Source: Artemia franciscana (taxonomy: Eukaryota; Arthropoda; Branchiopoda; Anostraca; Artemiidae). From it: DNA of 64,000 nt. Positions within the stretch are counted from its first letter, which is position 1, and every line of letters begins with the position of its first letter. Location: the NCBI RefSeq assembly GCF_032884065.1, contig NW_027062649.1:3765355-3829354 (forward strand), given 5' to 3'. A model generated the notes under the pieces. The model worked only from the letters and a program-made list of their open reading frames with translations. It did not search any database and was not told the origin of the DNA. This document shows positions 12,074 through 23,800 of the stretch, piece by piece. Made by a program: the position numbers and the translations under genes.

Positions 12074-14398
12074 CAGATTTATTTATTACATTTACATGTA
12101 ATCAATCTTGGGACGAGATACAGCAGCTTTTACTTCAAGGACAATCGGCGGTTCATAGACATGACATTACGGCCCGTGTCTTCCGGCAAAAGTTGAAATC
12201 ACTGATAAACTACATAGTAAAACTTAAAGTGTTTGGGTCAGTGCGATGCTGGATGTAATCAGTGGAATGGCAAAAACCAGGATTGCCACACGCACATATA
12301 CTAATCTGGCTACATGATAAAATTACTTCTAATGAAATTGACGATGTGATTTCCGCTGAAATACCTGATGAAAATGTCGATAAGGGCTTATATGGTATTG
12401 TGGTAAAAAATATGATGCATGGACCTTGCGGTGCACTGAACGAAAAATCACCATGCATGGCCAAAGGAAGGTGCACAAAGCAATATCCTCGACTTTTAGT
12501 ACCCAACACAATTACTGGCAATGATGGTTACCCACAATATAGAAGAAGATCTACTGAAGATGGTGGTAAGATATCAATAATAAAGAAGCGTAACGGTACC
12601 ACCATCGAAGTAGATAACCAGTGGGTTGTTCCATATTTCCCTTTATTATTAAAAACATTTAATGCACACATAAACGTTGAATATTACAAATCCGTAAAGA
12701 CAATCAAATACATATGTAAATACGTCAACAAAGGCAGTGACATGGCAGTCTTTGGCTTGCAGTCCGAAATCAGTGATATCGATGAAATCGTACATTATCA
12801 GGCTGGAAGATACATAAGCAGTAATGAGGCTGTTTGGCGAAGCCCTGAATCCACCGGATACAACGTTAACTGCTTTCTTTTCGTTATGCCAAAATGATTC
12901 TTTTGCAAAAAAACTGCTGTATACTGAAGTGCCTTCGTATTACACGTGGAATGCTAAAAATAAATCATTTGAACGTCGGAAACAGGGTGGGTCAGTCGAC
13001 GGCCCACCTACCATCTTCAAAAATACCACGATAGGAAGACTCTACACCAATCACCCCAATCAACATGAATGCTTCTTTCTACGCCTGCTTTTGGTGAATG
13101 TACCCGGTCCGACGTCCTTTGAGTATTTGAGAAGTGTAAACAGTACTAAACATGACACTTACCGTAGTGCATGCCAAGCTCTGAATTTATTGGAGAATGA
13201 CCAGCACTGGGATAACTGCATCAATGACGCGTGCGAAACGTCAACTCCAAGTCAAATTCATGCATTGTTTGGATCCATACTAACAACTTGCTCTCCTTCA
13301 GCTCCTACAGAGTTATGGGAGAAATTTAAATCGAAAATGTCGAAGATATACTCCATCGAAAACGGTTAGAGACGTCAGATATGACTTTTGATTATCCATC
13401 AGAAATTTATAACTACATTTTAGTTATTATTGAAGATTTGTGCTTATGTATGGAAAACAAACCTCTTCAGGATTGGGATTTTGTATGTACAAAATAATAT
13501 TTATAAGTTAACGTTTGAGCAAAAAGACATTTATGATACGATAATGCATTGTGTCGATAACAACGTTGGAGAAATTTTCTTTTTGGATGCACCAGGTGGT
13601 ACTGGTAAAACATTTGTGATAAAACTGATTCTGGCATCAATTCGATCAAAAGATGATAGCGTTGGCAATTGCGTCGTCCGGAATAGCCGCAACGTTGGTG
13701 CCTGGTGGAAGAACTGCTCATTCCGCTTTGAAATTGCCTCTGATTTTGCATTCTACAGAAACACCCACGTGAAATATTTCCAAATCATCTGGGATGGGTA
13801 AAGTATTGCAGCAATACAAACTTATTATTTGGGACGAGTGCACAATGGCACACAAAAAATCACTCGAGGCTCTGGAGCAATCATTGCGAGATTTGAGAGG
13901 AAATTCGAAACCCTTTGGCAGCACATTAATATTGCTTGCGGGAGATTTCAGGCAAACATTACCTATAATACCTAGATCAACCCCTGCAGACGAAATGAAT
14001 GCTTGCCTGAAAAATTCTAATTTATGGGCACAAGTAAAGACAGGTTCAGGATGTAAAGACACACAAGTAAAGACACAAGTTCAGGACGTATACAACTGCC
14101 TGCTGAATTCTGTAATTTAGTGACGTCCAAAAATGAATTGGTTGAAAAAGTATTTCCGAATATTCTAACCAATTATAAAAATCATAAATGGCTAAGTGAA
14201 CGAGCGATTCTGGCAGCCAAGAATAAAGAAGTCCACGAAATCAACAATATTGTTTTGACCAAGATTCGAGACCAGGCAGTCCTTTACAAGTCAGTCGACA
14301 CAGTTCTGAAACCAAATGAAGCGGTTAATTATCCATCTGAATTTTTAAATTCCCTGGATCTCCCTGGGTTTCCACCACACGTCCTGGGTTTCCACCAC
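12072..14398 (+). pseudogene. Helitron Rep/helicase body, broken
   Basis: This is the middle and C-terminal part of a Helitron Rep/Hel protein, the rolling-circle transposase with HUH endonuclease and Pif1-type helicase. It opens in the Rep domain (ADLFITFTCN-like, 12073 on). The HUH motif is seen as [11 protein letters not shown] (about 12282-12312). Helicase motif I is DAPGGTGKT (13586-13612), Walker B is IIWDECTMAH (about 13822-13850), and [13 protein letters not shown] lies near 13935. It stops at a PGFPPHVL segment that normally continues. Breaks include a stop before the HUH region (about 12257), a shift near 12890, a stop at 13367, a deletion near 14040, and loss of both ends into (TA)n. 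It cannot be active. Confidence 0.9.
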
Positions 14399-14400
14399 AC

Positions 14401-14449
<49 letters not shown>
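14401..14449. repeat. (TA)n microsatellite
   Basis: About 20 TA units joining the truncated helicase body to a Helitron terminus. A 20-bp direct duplication ('cctgggtttccaccacac') lies just upstream at 14362-14400. Confidence 0.95.
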
Positions 14450-14487
14450 CTAGCTGTTGGGATGGCGCTTCGCGCCATCCCAACAGC
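14450..14487 (-). mobile_element. Solo Helitron 3' terminus
   Basis: On the minus strand, a hairpin with GGGATGGCGC/GCGCCATCCC arms is followed by AACAG and CTAG (14450-14453), next to A at 14449. It is the same terminus as the elements at 583 and 23346. Its orientation is opposite to the coding body at 12072-14398, so it is not that body's own end. No matching 5' end was found downstream. Confidence 0.75.
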
Positions 14488-15238
14488 AATTAAAGGCGAT
14501 TAGCCTTTAAGAGTGCTGTAAGTAAGATGAAATTGTGAAATGTCATTTAGACTTTTGTTTTTTTTATTCAGTTACCCTTTCACCGTTACTGAGAAAGGGT
14601 CATCATATTTCAGTTTTGTGTTTTGTTTTTAAGGTTTTTTTTTACATTTTTATCAGTTTATTCTGCACTGAGGAAGGTCAGGCGAAGGTCTTGACCGAAA
14701 TAGTTGCATAATTTTCAATTTTTCACTAGCTGTTTATTGACCTCGTTCTTCTTTTCTTTGCGATTTTGTGTTTTGTCATGATTAGCCAGTGTGGCCTCAG
14801 AAATTATTTAAATTTCATTTCCACCAAAATTACCAAAAGAAAACAGCCAAAAACGGATTAATTGTGTTTTTTTTTTGAATAATTGTATTAAGTTCGACAA
14901 TGTTGGGCGTAACTTTTTCATTTCCTTAACCTCTTCGATCATATGGTTTTGAATTTAAATAGTTAAGATGTCCATTCCCCCTCAGCCATTATGAGACAGT
15001 GATTCAAAAGGAAAGTCGATTGCTAGCTTAGACTTTCACGGAAATATTTCGAAATATAAATTTATATTAAATGTAAATTCATCATGCATTAAATCTTTAA
15101 GAGAAAAGTCGATAAGCATGGAAAACACACAGTTTGGCCAATCTTTTCCCCATGTTTTCCTTTTATTATTCCTAAAAGGGTGGAGTCCATTTGCCTTCGG
15201 TATTATGGCGAAGTAATTTCCTTCTTCTTTTTTCGATT
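14488..15238. other. No recognised gene
   Basis: AT-rich non-coding sequence. The phrase 'agaaagggtcat' near 14591 and 'gaggaaggtcaggcgaaggtcttgaccgaa' near 14670 look like diffuse repeat material, but no family could be assigned. Confidence 0.45.
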
Positions 15239-15482
15239 ATTTTGTTTTCCTCATTACCTTATTATTACCTTGACCCGACAATTTTTGTTTACCTTATTAC
15301 ATTATTATTACTTTGTATTACCCTTTTATTACATTCAATTTTTGTTTACCTTATTATTACCTTGTGTTACCCTTTTATTACGTTCAATTTTTGTTTACCT
15401 TATTATTACCTTGTATTACCTCATTATCTTGACCCGACACTTTTTCTTTACCCTATTACTTTGACCCGACAATTTTTGTTTC
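15239..15482. repeat. TTATTACCTTG / CAATTTTTGTTTACC tandem repeat
   Basis: Blocks combining 'caatttttgtttacctta', 'ttattaccttg' and 'ttacccttttattac' recur four to five times with about 55-60 bp spacing. Overlapping frames encode Leu/Tyr-rich artefacts. Confidence 0.8.
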
Positions 15483-15844
15483 CCTGATTGACTTAGATAT
15501 GCAGGATATGTCACAATGACGGCGAAAATATTCTGGAATAAAATAAACGTATTGATTTCTGAATCCCAAACTAGCTGAAATCTGTTTTGTCTCCTATTAG
15601 CTAGCAAGCTACTGGGCATATGACCAAACAAACCTATAGGGAAAAATATGTGAAAAAAAATATGATAAGATCAAATCAGGAAACTCCAAAATGAGACAAA
15701 AATTGTTTTTCTCCGATCGTTGTGAAATCTCCTCTGTTCTTTTTACATTTCAATTAAAAAAGGAAAAACAGAAAAAATTCACTCCATACATTTTCGTCAA
15801 TTCGTACCCCCTGGAAACTCAAATTATTAACAGGGAATCTACAT

Positions 15845-16950
15845 ATACGCATGGTAGATGAGCTTTAGCGAAGGTCTTATCCTTGTATAATATACTAGAC
15901 AAATACATTAAGGTGGTTAGTGTTATGTATGAGAATAACACTGGTACGATTAAGGTAAGAAATGAGGTTAGCAGTTGGTTTCGTATTAAATCAGGAATTA
16001 AGCAGGATTGTGTTCTTATGTGTATCACTTTATGTGATATGCCCCTTTATGTGTATACCCTTTTATGATACCCCTTTATGTGTATCACTTCGATGTCCTA
16101 AGCAGCACAGGAAAGGCAATGGGAAACCACGGAATCAAATGGGGAGGAAAAATTCTCCTGAATTAAGATTACGCTGATAATTCAAGCATCCTAGATGTAA
16201 GTGTGACCAAAATGAATAAATTTTTAGAGGTTTTGCGAGTTCAGGGTGATAGAATAGATTTCAAAACTAATGTTGAGAAGACTAAGTTACTAAGGCTAGG
16301 AATAAGTGAAGATGAAAAGGTGACGTCGGGTAACGAAAAAATTGAAATTGACCAGGTGGATAACTTCACTTACATTGGTAGTATTATTAGTAAGGATGGT
16401 GGGACCAGTGAAGATGTTAAACGTAGAATAGCCGAAAATCAGTGTGTTTTTTTTCTTGTCACAGCTAAAAAAGTTTCGAAGAATAGGAGCAAACCAAGAT
16501 TAGAATATTATAAGCTAGTGACGACCTTGATCAAATATGGCTCTGAAACATGGGCGCTCCGAAAAGCGGATGAATATTTGCTTGATGTTTTCCAGAAAAA
16601 TAGCCTACGGATTGTTCTGGGTACCCGGATGACAGACCGTTTTTCGAACAGTGGGCTGTACGAAAAGAATGGTTCAATCCCGCTTTATGGGGCTATAATG
16701 AGAGAAGAATTGAGATGAGTAGGACGCGTTTTGCGGATGAAGGATGACAGATTGCCAAAGATTGTCCTTCTCAGCCAACCTTCTAGGGCTAAACGGAAAG
16801 CAGGTCGTCCGCGGCTGGGGTGGGAGGATGTCATAAAGAAAGATTTAAAGGACATAGGTTGGGAAGAGATTGGGATGGAAAAGGAGCGTACGTAGCTGTC
16901 CTGGCCTCAGGTGGTTGGGTGCGGCGGTGAGTTGTTAGTAGTTAGTAGTA
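15845..16950 (+). pseudogene. RTE-like LINE, C-terminal RT half
   Basis: Translation begins in the region between RT motifs A and B (ALAKVLSLYNILDKYIK, then YENNTGTIKV and an SGIKQDCVL block). It continues through a decayed YAD region near 16170 and a good C-terminal frame at 16203-16718 with [18 protein letters not shown] and IKYGSETWALRKADE. It ends in the [13 protein letters not shown] and SRAKRKAGRP tail near 16730-16820. A poly-GTA-like tract (16930-16955) marks the 3' end. The RT N-terminal half and endonuclease are missing, so this is a 5'-truncated dead insertion. Confidence 0.88.
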
Positions 16951-17560
16951 GTACCTACATAGCTGGACAGTGGATAACCTGTGAATATTTGTTTATTTTT
17001 AGTAACAATTGGTAAGGTAGAAACAGTGAAAAACCTCACTTTCTACTTCGACAATAAGCTAAAATTTGATAAGAATGACGCGCATTATCAAGAACTGCAA
17101 ATTTTGACTGCACATTCTGAAACGTACGGATAATTTAAGAAGATAATACCAAATAATAATTTTTACCCGTATGACATATGGGGATCTTAGGTTTCGTTTT
17201 GGAATATAAAGTTTTGATTCTTTTTTTTTATCCCATTAGTTTTTAATTCTGCTAGATACTCCGAGCGCTTTACTTTATATCTGTATTTATACGCAAGAAG
17301 CAACAGTTTTCGAAGTCGTGGTAATAATAAATAAATAAATAATTTCATTACATTGGATTTTGTTATATTTATAAAAATTGTATTTACAAATGTATTTTAG
17401 ACCAAGAGCTGGAAGGTTCAACAATTCCTCCTATATATTGCCAATCATATTGCAATCATAGTCTTCGATGTCTAAAACATTCCACATAGAGAAATATCCT
17501 CCATTTTCCTCTAAAAATCATCAAGGACTTGAAACATTAACAATTCCCGTACTATTCGTT

Positions 17561-17834
17561 TCACAATTTACGCTTTGGGATTTGAAGAAGGTTGTCCGTC
17601 AGAGAGCCAGTAGGTGTTTTAACACCACGAGCTGGAGTTTTCACAACTGGTGTTCTAGGAGTTTTCACAACAGGAGTTGCGGGTGTATTCAATCGACGAA
17701 GAGGTGATGGAGTATACACTCCAGATAGCCCACCGTCAGTAGGTAGACGAACACCAAGACGAGCTGTTGCAAGACGTCTTGCTGCTGGTGACATTGTCGC
17801 TATTCGGTCTATGTTACTTCCTGGTTGAGGCGTC
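17561..17834 (-). CDS. ESS2: ESS2 terminal coding exon
   Basis: Acceptor TTCTTAG at 17835-17841, then 274 nt to TGA at 17563-17561. It encodes TPQPGSN, then [17 protein letters not shown], then repeated T-P motifs ([24 protein letters not shown]), and ends [14 protein letters not shown]. The Thr-Pro repeats and the TDNLLQ(L/I)P end are hallmarks of the ESS2 C-terminus, where cyclin-dependent kinase sites are expected. A decayed partial copy of this exon lies at 18721-18810. Confidence 0.94.
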
Positions 17835-20800
17835 CTAAGAAATAATAGTTATTAAAGTCATATGTACATTTGGTGTTTAAGCAACTAATAGATTAGATTT
17901 TCACTTTTTTTAAAACTGGTATGTTGATTCTCGTCCAATATTGATCTTAGATTTGCGTTCTTGAAAAACTGCTCAAAACGCATAAAATACACATCTTTTT
18001 CTAATTTAAAATCAAATTTGAAACATCTTCATGGTGTTTTATGCACTGCAACGAAGAAATTAAATTTAATTTAAGGGCTACTTAACTTTTTCGAAGCCTT
18101 TTTTTTTAACATGGGGGGAGATATTCACATGTAATGTTGATCTGAAAGACTCCTATTTCAGAAAAATTGGAAAAATGGCTTAATATATACACCTGAGAGC
18201 TTCATTTTATTTTTGAGCATTAAATTGCATCGTTTTTTTTCTTTTATGATACTTATTTTTAGAATCCTATGCATCTTTTTTACTGATTTCAAAGCTCAAC
18301 AGGCTCTAAAAATTAAATTTAAGACAATTAAATTAAACTCCAAAATTAAATTTTATATTAAAACTAAAATTTAAGAAAAAAAAAACCATAAATATGGAAT
18401 ACAGTGCTGGTAATTTCTATATACGTAGCCTCTTCTTTTTGATCACCAAAAAGAAACTTTTAAAGGGGGGAGGGTGGGGGTGACAGTCCAGCCTGGAACT
18501 TTGTTTTATCAATGTTTAATGGGACTACTTCATATGTTGAAAATAGGGAGGAAGAGGACTTTACCAGCCTAGCTACCCTTGTCAGCCTCTATGTGATAAT
18601 CCCTATGAAAAAAAAACTGTTGAAAGAACTCCTACCCAAAACCGCAGAAACAACTCCCTAAAACAACATTTTAACACATGAGCCTTTTTATTACACTCAT
18701 ACCGGTTCCATTAAGGAAAACACTGTTGCGAGACGTCTAACGAAAGCCAACACTGCCACCGATCAGTAAAAATTACTTCCTGAATGAGGCATACTAAACA
18801 TTAATTATTGCTACATCGTAATTTAAATTACTTGCCTAGTAAAAAAAGATTAAATATTAAGGCTAAACAAGCCTCCAAGATTAAGTTCGGATTAAGCAAC
18901 CCAAACTGAGTGGTGGCACCTCTGAACTAGATACTGAAAACCTGTCCTGCGGAGAATACCATGATAATATTCTGTGTAGAAATTAGACTATTAAATACAG
19001 GGTGCATTCCAAAAGTAACGCAATTGTTATTTTTAAATTAATATTGCTGAACAAATTTGCACTCTAAATTCTTTAAAGTAAAGCCCTTGGGCCTCTATAT
19101 ATTTTTTCCACCAACTCTGTCATAAACAGAGAAGCACCATAGACAGGGGCGGATACAGAGTTAACGTTGGGAGGGAGGTTCCATAAAAAATTTGACTCAC
19201 GCATCATTTTTTCGCCCTCCGATCCTTAATTACTACTCTTTCCTACCTTCTGGGGGGAGGCACGTGCCCATAAAAGCAGCCCCTGATCTAAACGTCCGAT
19301 TTTAAGAAAGGGGCTGCTTGCAGGGTTTTCGTCACGGAAAATTGGATCCTATGAACGAAAAACAGGTTCCTTTCAGGACTACCTTCATAAAAGCCGAAGG
19401 AATTGAAAGAAGGGTATGAAAAGTAGCTGCCTTCTTTTTCTTTTTGTTTGGAGACACTTTCACATTACTTCATCACCAGAATCAAATTCTAAGTCATACA
19501 ATGTGTTTCTGAAGCTGTGTTCGAGCTCGTCCCGTATTACCAAACTCAGAATAAACCCATTGCAACACTACAGGACACAGTTCCATATTTAACAGCCTTG
19601 TATCTGGCTTCCATTTGTTTATTGACGTAGATCCACGGTGGCAGGTGGCATTGTCTGTGACTTCAATTTCTTTATTGTCGAAGATTCACGGTGGCAGATC
19701 TTGATATTTTTAGATCTGAGTATCTTTCTATCGGAAGTCTACTAGCTATCTACGAGCTATGACACATCTAAACGCAGTAGAAAATTAAAGTTCCCAAACA
19801 ATAATTTATCTCCAAATTAGCTAGATTAAATTCAAAGAATTAGCCGCATTCTTAAACGCTACGCGAACACTCAGAGTTTTCATACCAATACTTTTAGCAC
19901 AGACTAATATGAAAAATAAACTAATCTGAACACTAATGTAAAACCCTATCTAGAATGTTGTACTAGCAAGGTAAAAAAAAAACCATAAATAAATAAGTCA
20001 AAGATAACTAAAAAGTATTCACTTGTCAAATTTACGAGCTATGACACATCCAAACGCAGTAGAAGAGTGAAGTTCCCAAACAATAATTTATCCCCGAATT
20101 AGCCAGATTATAATCTAAGAATTAGCCGCATTCTAAAACGCAACGTGAACACTCAAAGTTTTCATACCCATTCTCTGAGCACAGACGAATATGAAATGTT
20201 ATGCTAGCAAGCTAAAAAAAATTATACATAAATAAATAAGCCAAAGATAACTAAAAAGTGTCCACTTGGCAAATTTAACAGAAACAAAAACTTACGATGG
20301 CAAATATTTTCTGGCAGCTTCTATGGCTTTTCCTTTACGATCTCTGTATTGCTGACTAACCTTCTCTGCCAATTTATAGCCGATCTGGTCTCTTAAAGGC
20401 GTTTCGTGAATAGTGAAAGATGGCCCAGGTGTATGGGGAGGAAGAGGGGTGTCACTTCCATCAAGTCTGAAAGAAAGAAATATTTTCTTCATAAATTAAA
20501 GAATGAGTCAAACAAACACTAAATGAAATTTCACTGCCACTGCTAAAGGGCGTATGTGATATTTGCAGGTAATTGGCAAGAACTTCTAGGCGTGAAGGCA
20601 ACAGTAAAGCAAGAGGATCGTCCTTTTATAGATATATAGCTATTTTATATTTTTAGTTTTTTGCATCTTTTTTTTCATATACATTTTTTATATTACATTA
20701 TATTTACATTTTATAGATATATCTCTTAAAGACCCATGAGCTTTTTTTTCTTCTTTGGATTACACCTTCCGTGGCGCTAAGCCGGTAAAAGCATAAGGCA

Positions 20801-23800
20801 TGGGCACAGGTATAGTTTGGATTTTCAGCACACGGAACAATATCATTTTTTACCACCCCCCCCCCTCCAATCATTATCAACACAATTTATATAAAGGAAA
20901 TTTATATGGCAGCCGTTACTGCTGCCAAATCATATGTTATGATTCCTCAGGTCAAATTTCCTCATTAACTAGGTCAAAGACCTAGTTAAAATGGTCAATA
21001 ACGGAGCAATTCAGAAGCCAAAACAAATAAAATCAACTTTTGACATTTTCTTGCCAAGTTTTAAATTTGGACTCTGAATCTAGAACAATTGAGTGGATCC
21101 AGCCATAATGTAGCTTTAGTCACACTTTTTATAGCATTTATCGGAGCATTACTTATAAAACATTGCTGATAAGAATTATAAGCTATGTCTTTTCAAAAAA
21201 AATGAAATACACAAAAATAAGTATATGAATGAATGAATGCATCTCATGCCCATCAATAAGAAAATAGATGGAGCACAAAAAAAGAATACAATAAGACACT
21301 AATTCAAAAACAAAACGAAACACAACAACCAGCAACAAATACCAAGTACTACTGTAAATCCATGGATGAGACTTGACGGACAAATCAGTCTCAAATTTCC
21401 TCATAATTGATAGAGTCAAGTACCCTCAGCTTAACATTTGATAACGCCAAGGCTGAGAATCTATCCTGTCTCAAAGATGATGATCAATAGTTCATGATGA
21501 GTTTCAACCTACTAAATGACCTTTTGCAACTTGCAATGGAAGGTGAACAGTAAGTAAGATTTGAAGGCTAACTCTAAGACTTGAGAACACGTCATCTGGC
21601 ATGACGTCATCGCGTCATGATGTCAACTTGTCATCCCACAATGACATACAGGTGACCCTCAGATGTTGACCGAACCCTTAAAAGCTAGTCTCGAATATTG
21701 TTTAACAGTCCATTACTCCATTGAGCAACTCCAAGTCATCCAAATATGTATCATAAAAATTTCCATGTGACCGCAACTGATCTTCAAAATACTCTTATTA
21801 TGAAACAGTATTATGAAACTATAAGATAGGTTTCTTATATATTATGAAACTATTTATAATATATAAGAAATAAATAAGAAAAGCAATGAAGATTGCTTTG
21901 ATTATATTTTTGAAACAAATCGTTTAAGTAAGCGATGCCACTTTTGGATTGAATTTGTTTGAATCACAAATCCTCATTTTTATCTTTCGAGATGTTCGAG
22001 ATCTTTCGTATGAAGCTGCTAACACGTAAATTCTTCTTAGTTAAAATGATGACTTAGTTATATTATGAAACTATTTATTAAACTCAGAATAAAGGGGATA
22101 CAAAATAGTATCTTAATTTTAATTGAAAGGATGAACTTGGCGTGCTGCAACCAATTGAACAATTTTCAATTCTATTTTCGCCAACAGTAATCTTAAATTA
22201 CCGCAATCGACTATTTGCAATGATTTTGCAAATCAAAGCCATGAAGATTGCTTTGATTATATTTTTGAAACAAATCGTTCAAGTAAGCGATGCCACTTTT
22301 GGATTGAATTTGTTTGAATCGCAAATCCTCATTTTTATCTTTCGAGATGTTCGATATCTTTCGTATGAAGCTGCTAACACGTAAATTCTTCTTAGTTAAA
22401 ATGATGACTTAGTTAATGATGATGACTCAGTTAAAATGGTCAATAACGGAGCAATTCAGAAGCTAAAACAAATAAAATCAACTTTAGAAATCCTTTGACA
22501 TTTTCTTGCCATGTTTTAAATTTAGACTCTGAATCTAGAACAATTGAGTGGATCCTGCCTTAGTGTAGCTTTAGTCACACTTTTTATAGCATTTATAGGA
22601 GCATTACTTATAAGACATTGCTGTTAAGAATTAAAAGCTATGTCTTTTCAAAAAACTGAAATAAACCAAAACAACTATATAAATGAATGAATGCATTTCA
22701 TGCCCATCTGAAATAAACAAAAATATGTATATGAATGAATGAATACATTTCATGCCCATCAATAAGAAAATAGATGGAGCACAAAAAAAAAATTACAATA
22801 AGACACTAACTCAAAAACAAAACGAAACACAACAACCAGATACAAATACCAAGTACTACTGTAAATCCATGGATGGGACTTGACGGACAAACCAGTTTTA
22901 AATTTCCTCAGGATTGATAGAGTCAAGTACCCCCAGCTTAACATTTGATAACGCCAAGGCTGAGAATCTATCCTGTCCCATAGATGATGATCAGTAGTTC
23001 CTGATGAGTTTCAACCTACTAAATGACCTTTTGCAACTTGCAATGGAAGGTGAACAGTAAGTAAGATTTGAAGGATAACTCTAAGACTTGGGAACATGTC
23101 ATCTCGCATGACGTCACCGCGTCATGATGTCAACTCGCCATGTCACAATGACATACAAGAGACCCTCAGATGTCGACCAGACCCTTAAAAGTTAGTCTTG
23201 AATATTATTTAACAGTCCATTACTCCATTGAGCAACTCCAAGTCATCCAAATATGTATCATAAAAATTTCTATGTTATCACAACTGATCTTCATAATACT
23301 CTTATTATGAAACAGTAATATGAAACTATAAGATCTTATATATTACTAGGTGTTGGGGTGGCGCTTCGAGCCACCCCAACACCTAGTTGGTGCGGGCGCT
23401 TCGCGCCCCCACCAAGCCCCCCCCCCCCCCCGCAAGCGTAAGTCGTTACGCGCCATATTAGTTACGTGCCATTGTAGTTGTGTCCCTGTGTACCACCTAT
23501 GAATATAGGTGGTACACTATGAATTATCCATCTGAATAAAATTCAGATGGATAATTAACCGCCTCATTTGGTTCCAAAACTGTGTCGACTGACTTGTAAA
23601 GGACTGCCTGGTCTCGAATCTTGGTTAAAACAATATTGTTGATTTCGTGGACGTCTATATTTTTGGGTGCAAGAATCGCTCTTTCACTTAGCCATTTATT
23701 ATTTTTATAACTGTTTAGAATATTCGGAAATACTTTTTCAATCCTTTCATTTTTGGACGTCACTAAATTACAGAATTCAGTAGGTAGTTGTATACGTCCC

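Larger units (their letters stand above)
17835..20295. other. ESS2 intron with duplicated block
   Basis: Intron of 2.46 kb. Besides the exon relic it contains a tandem duplication just before the next exon, given separately. Other sequence is AT-rich with no recognised element. Confidence 0.7.
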
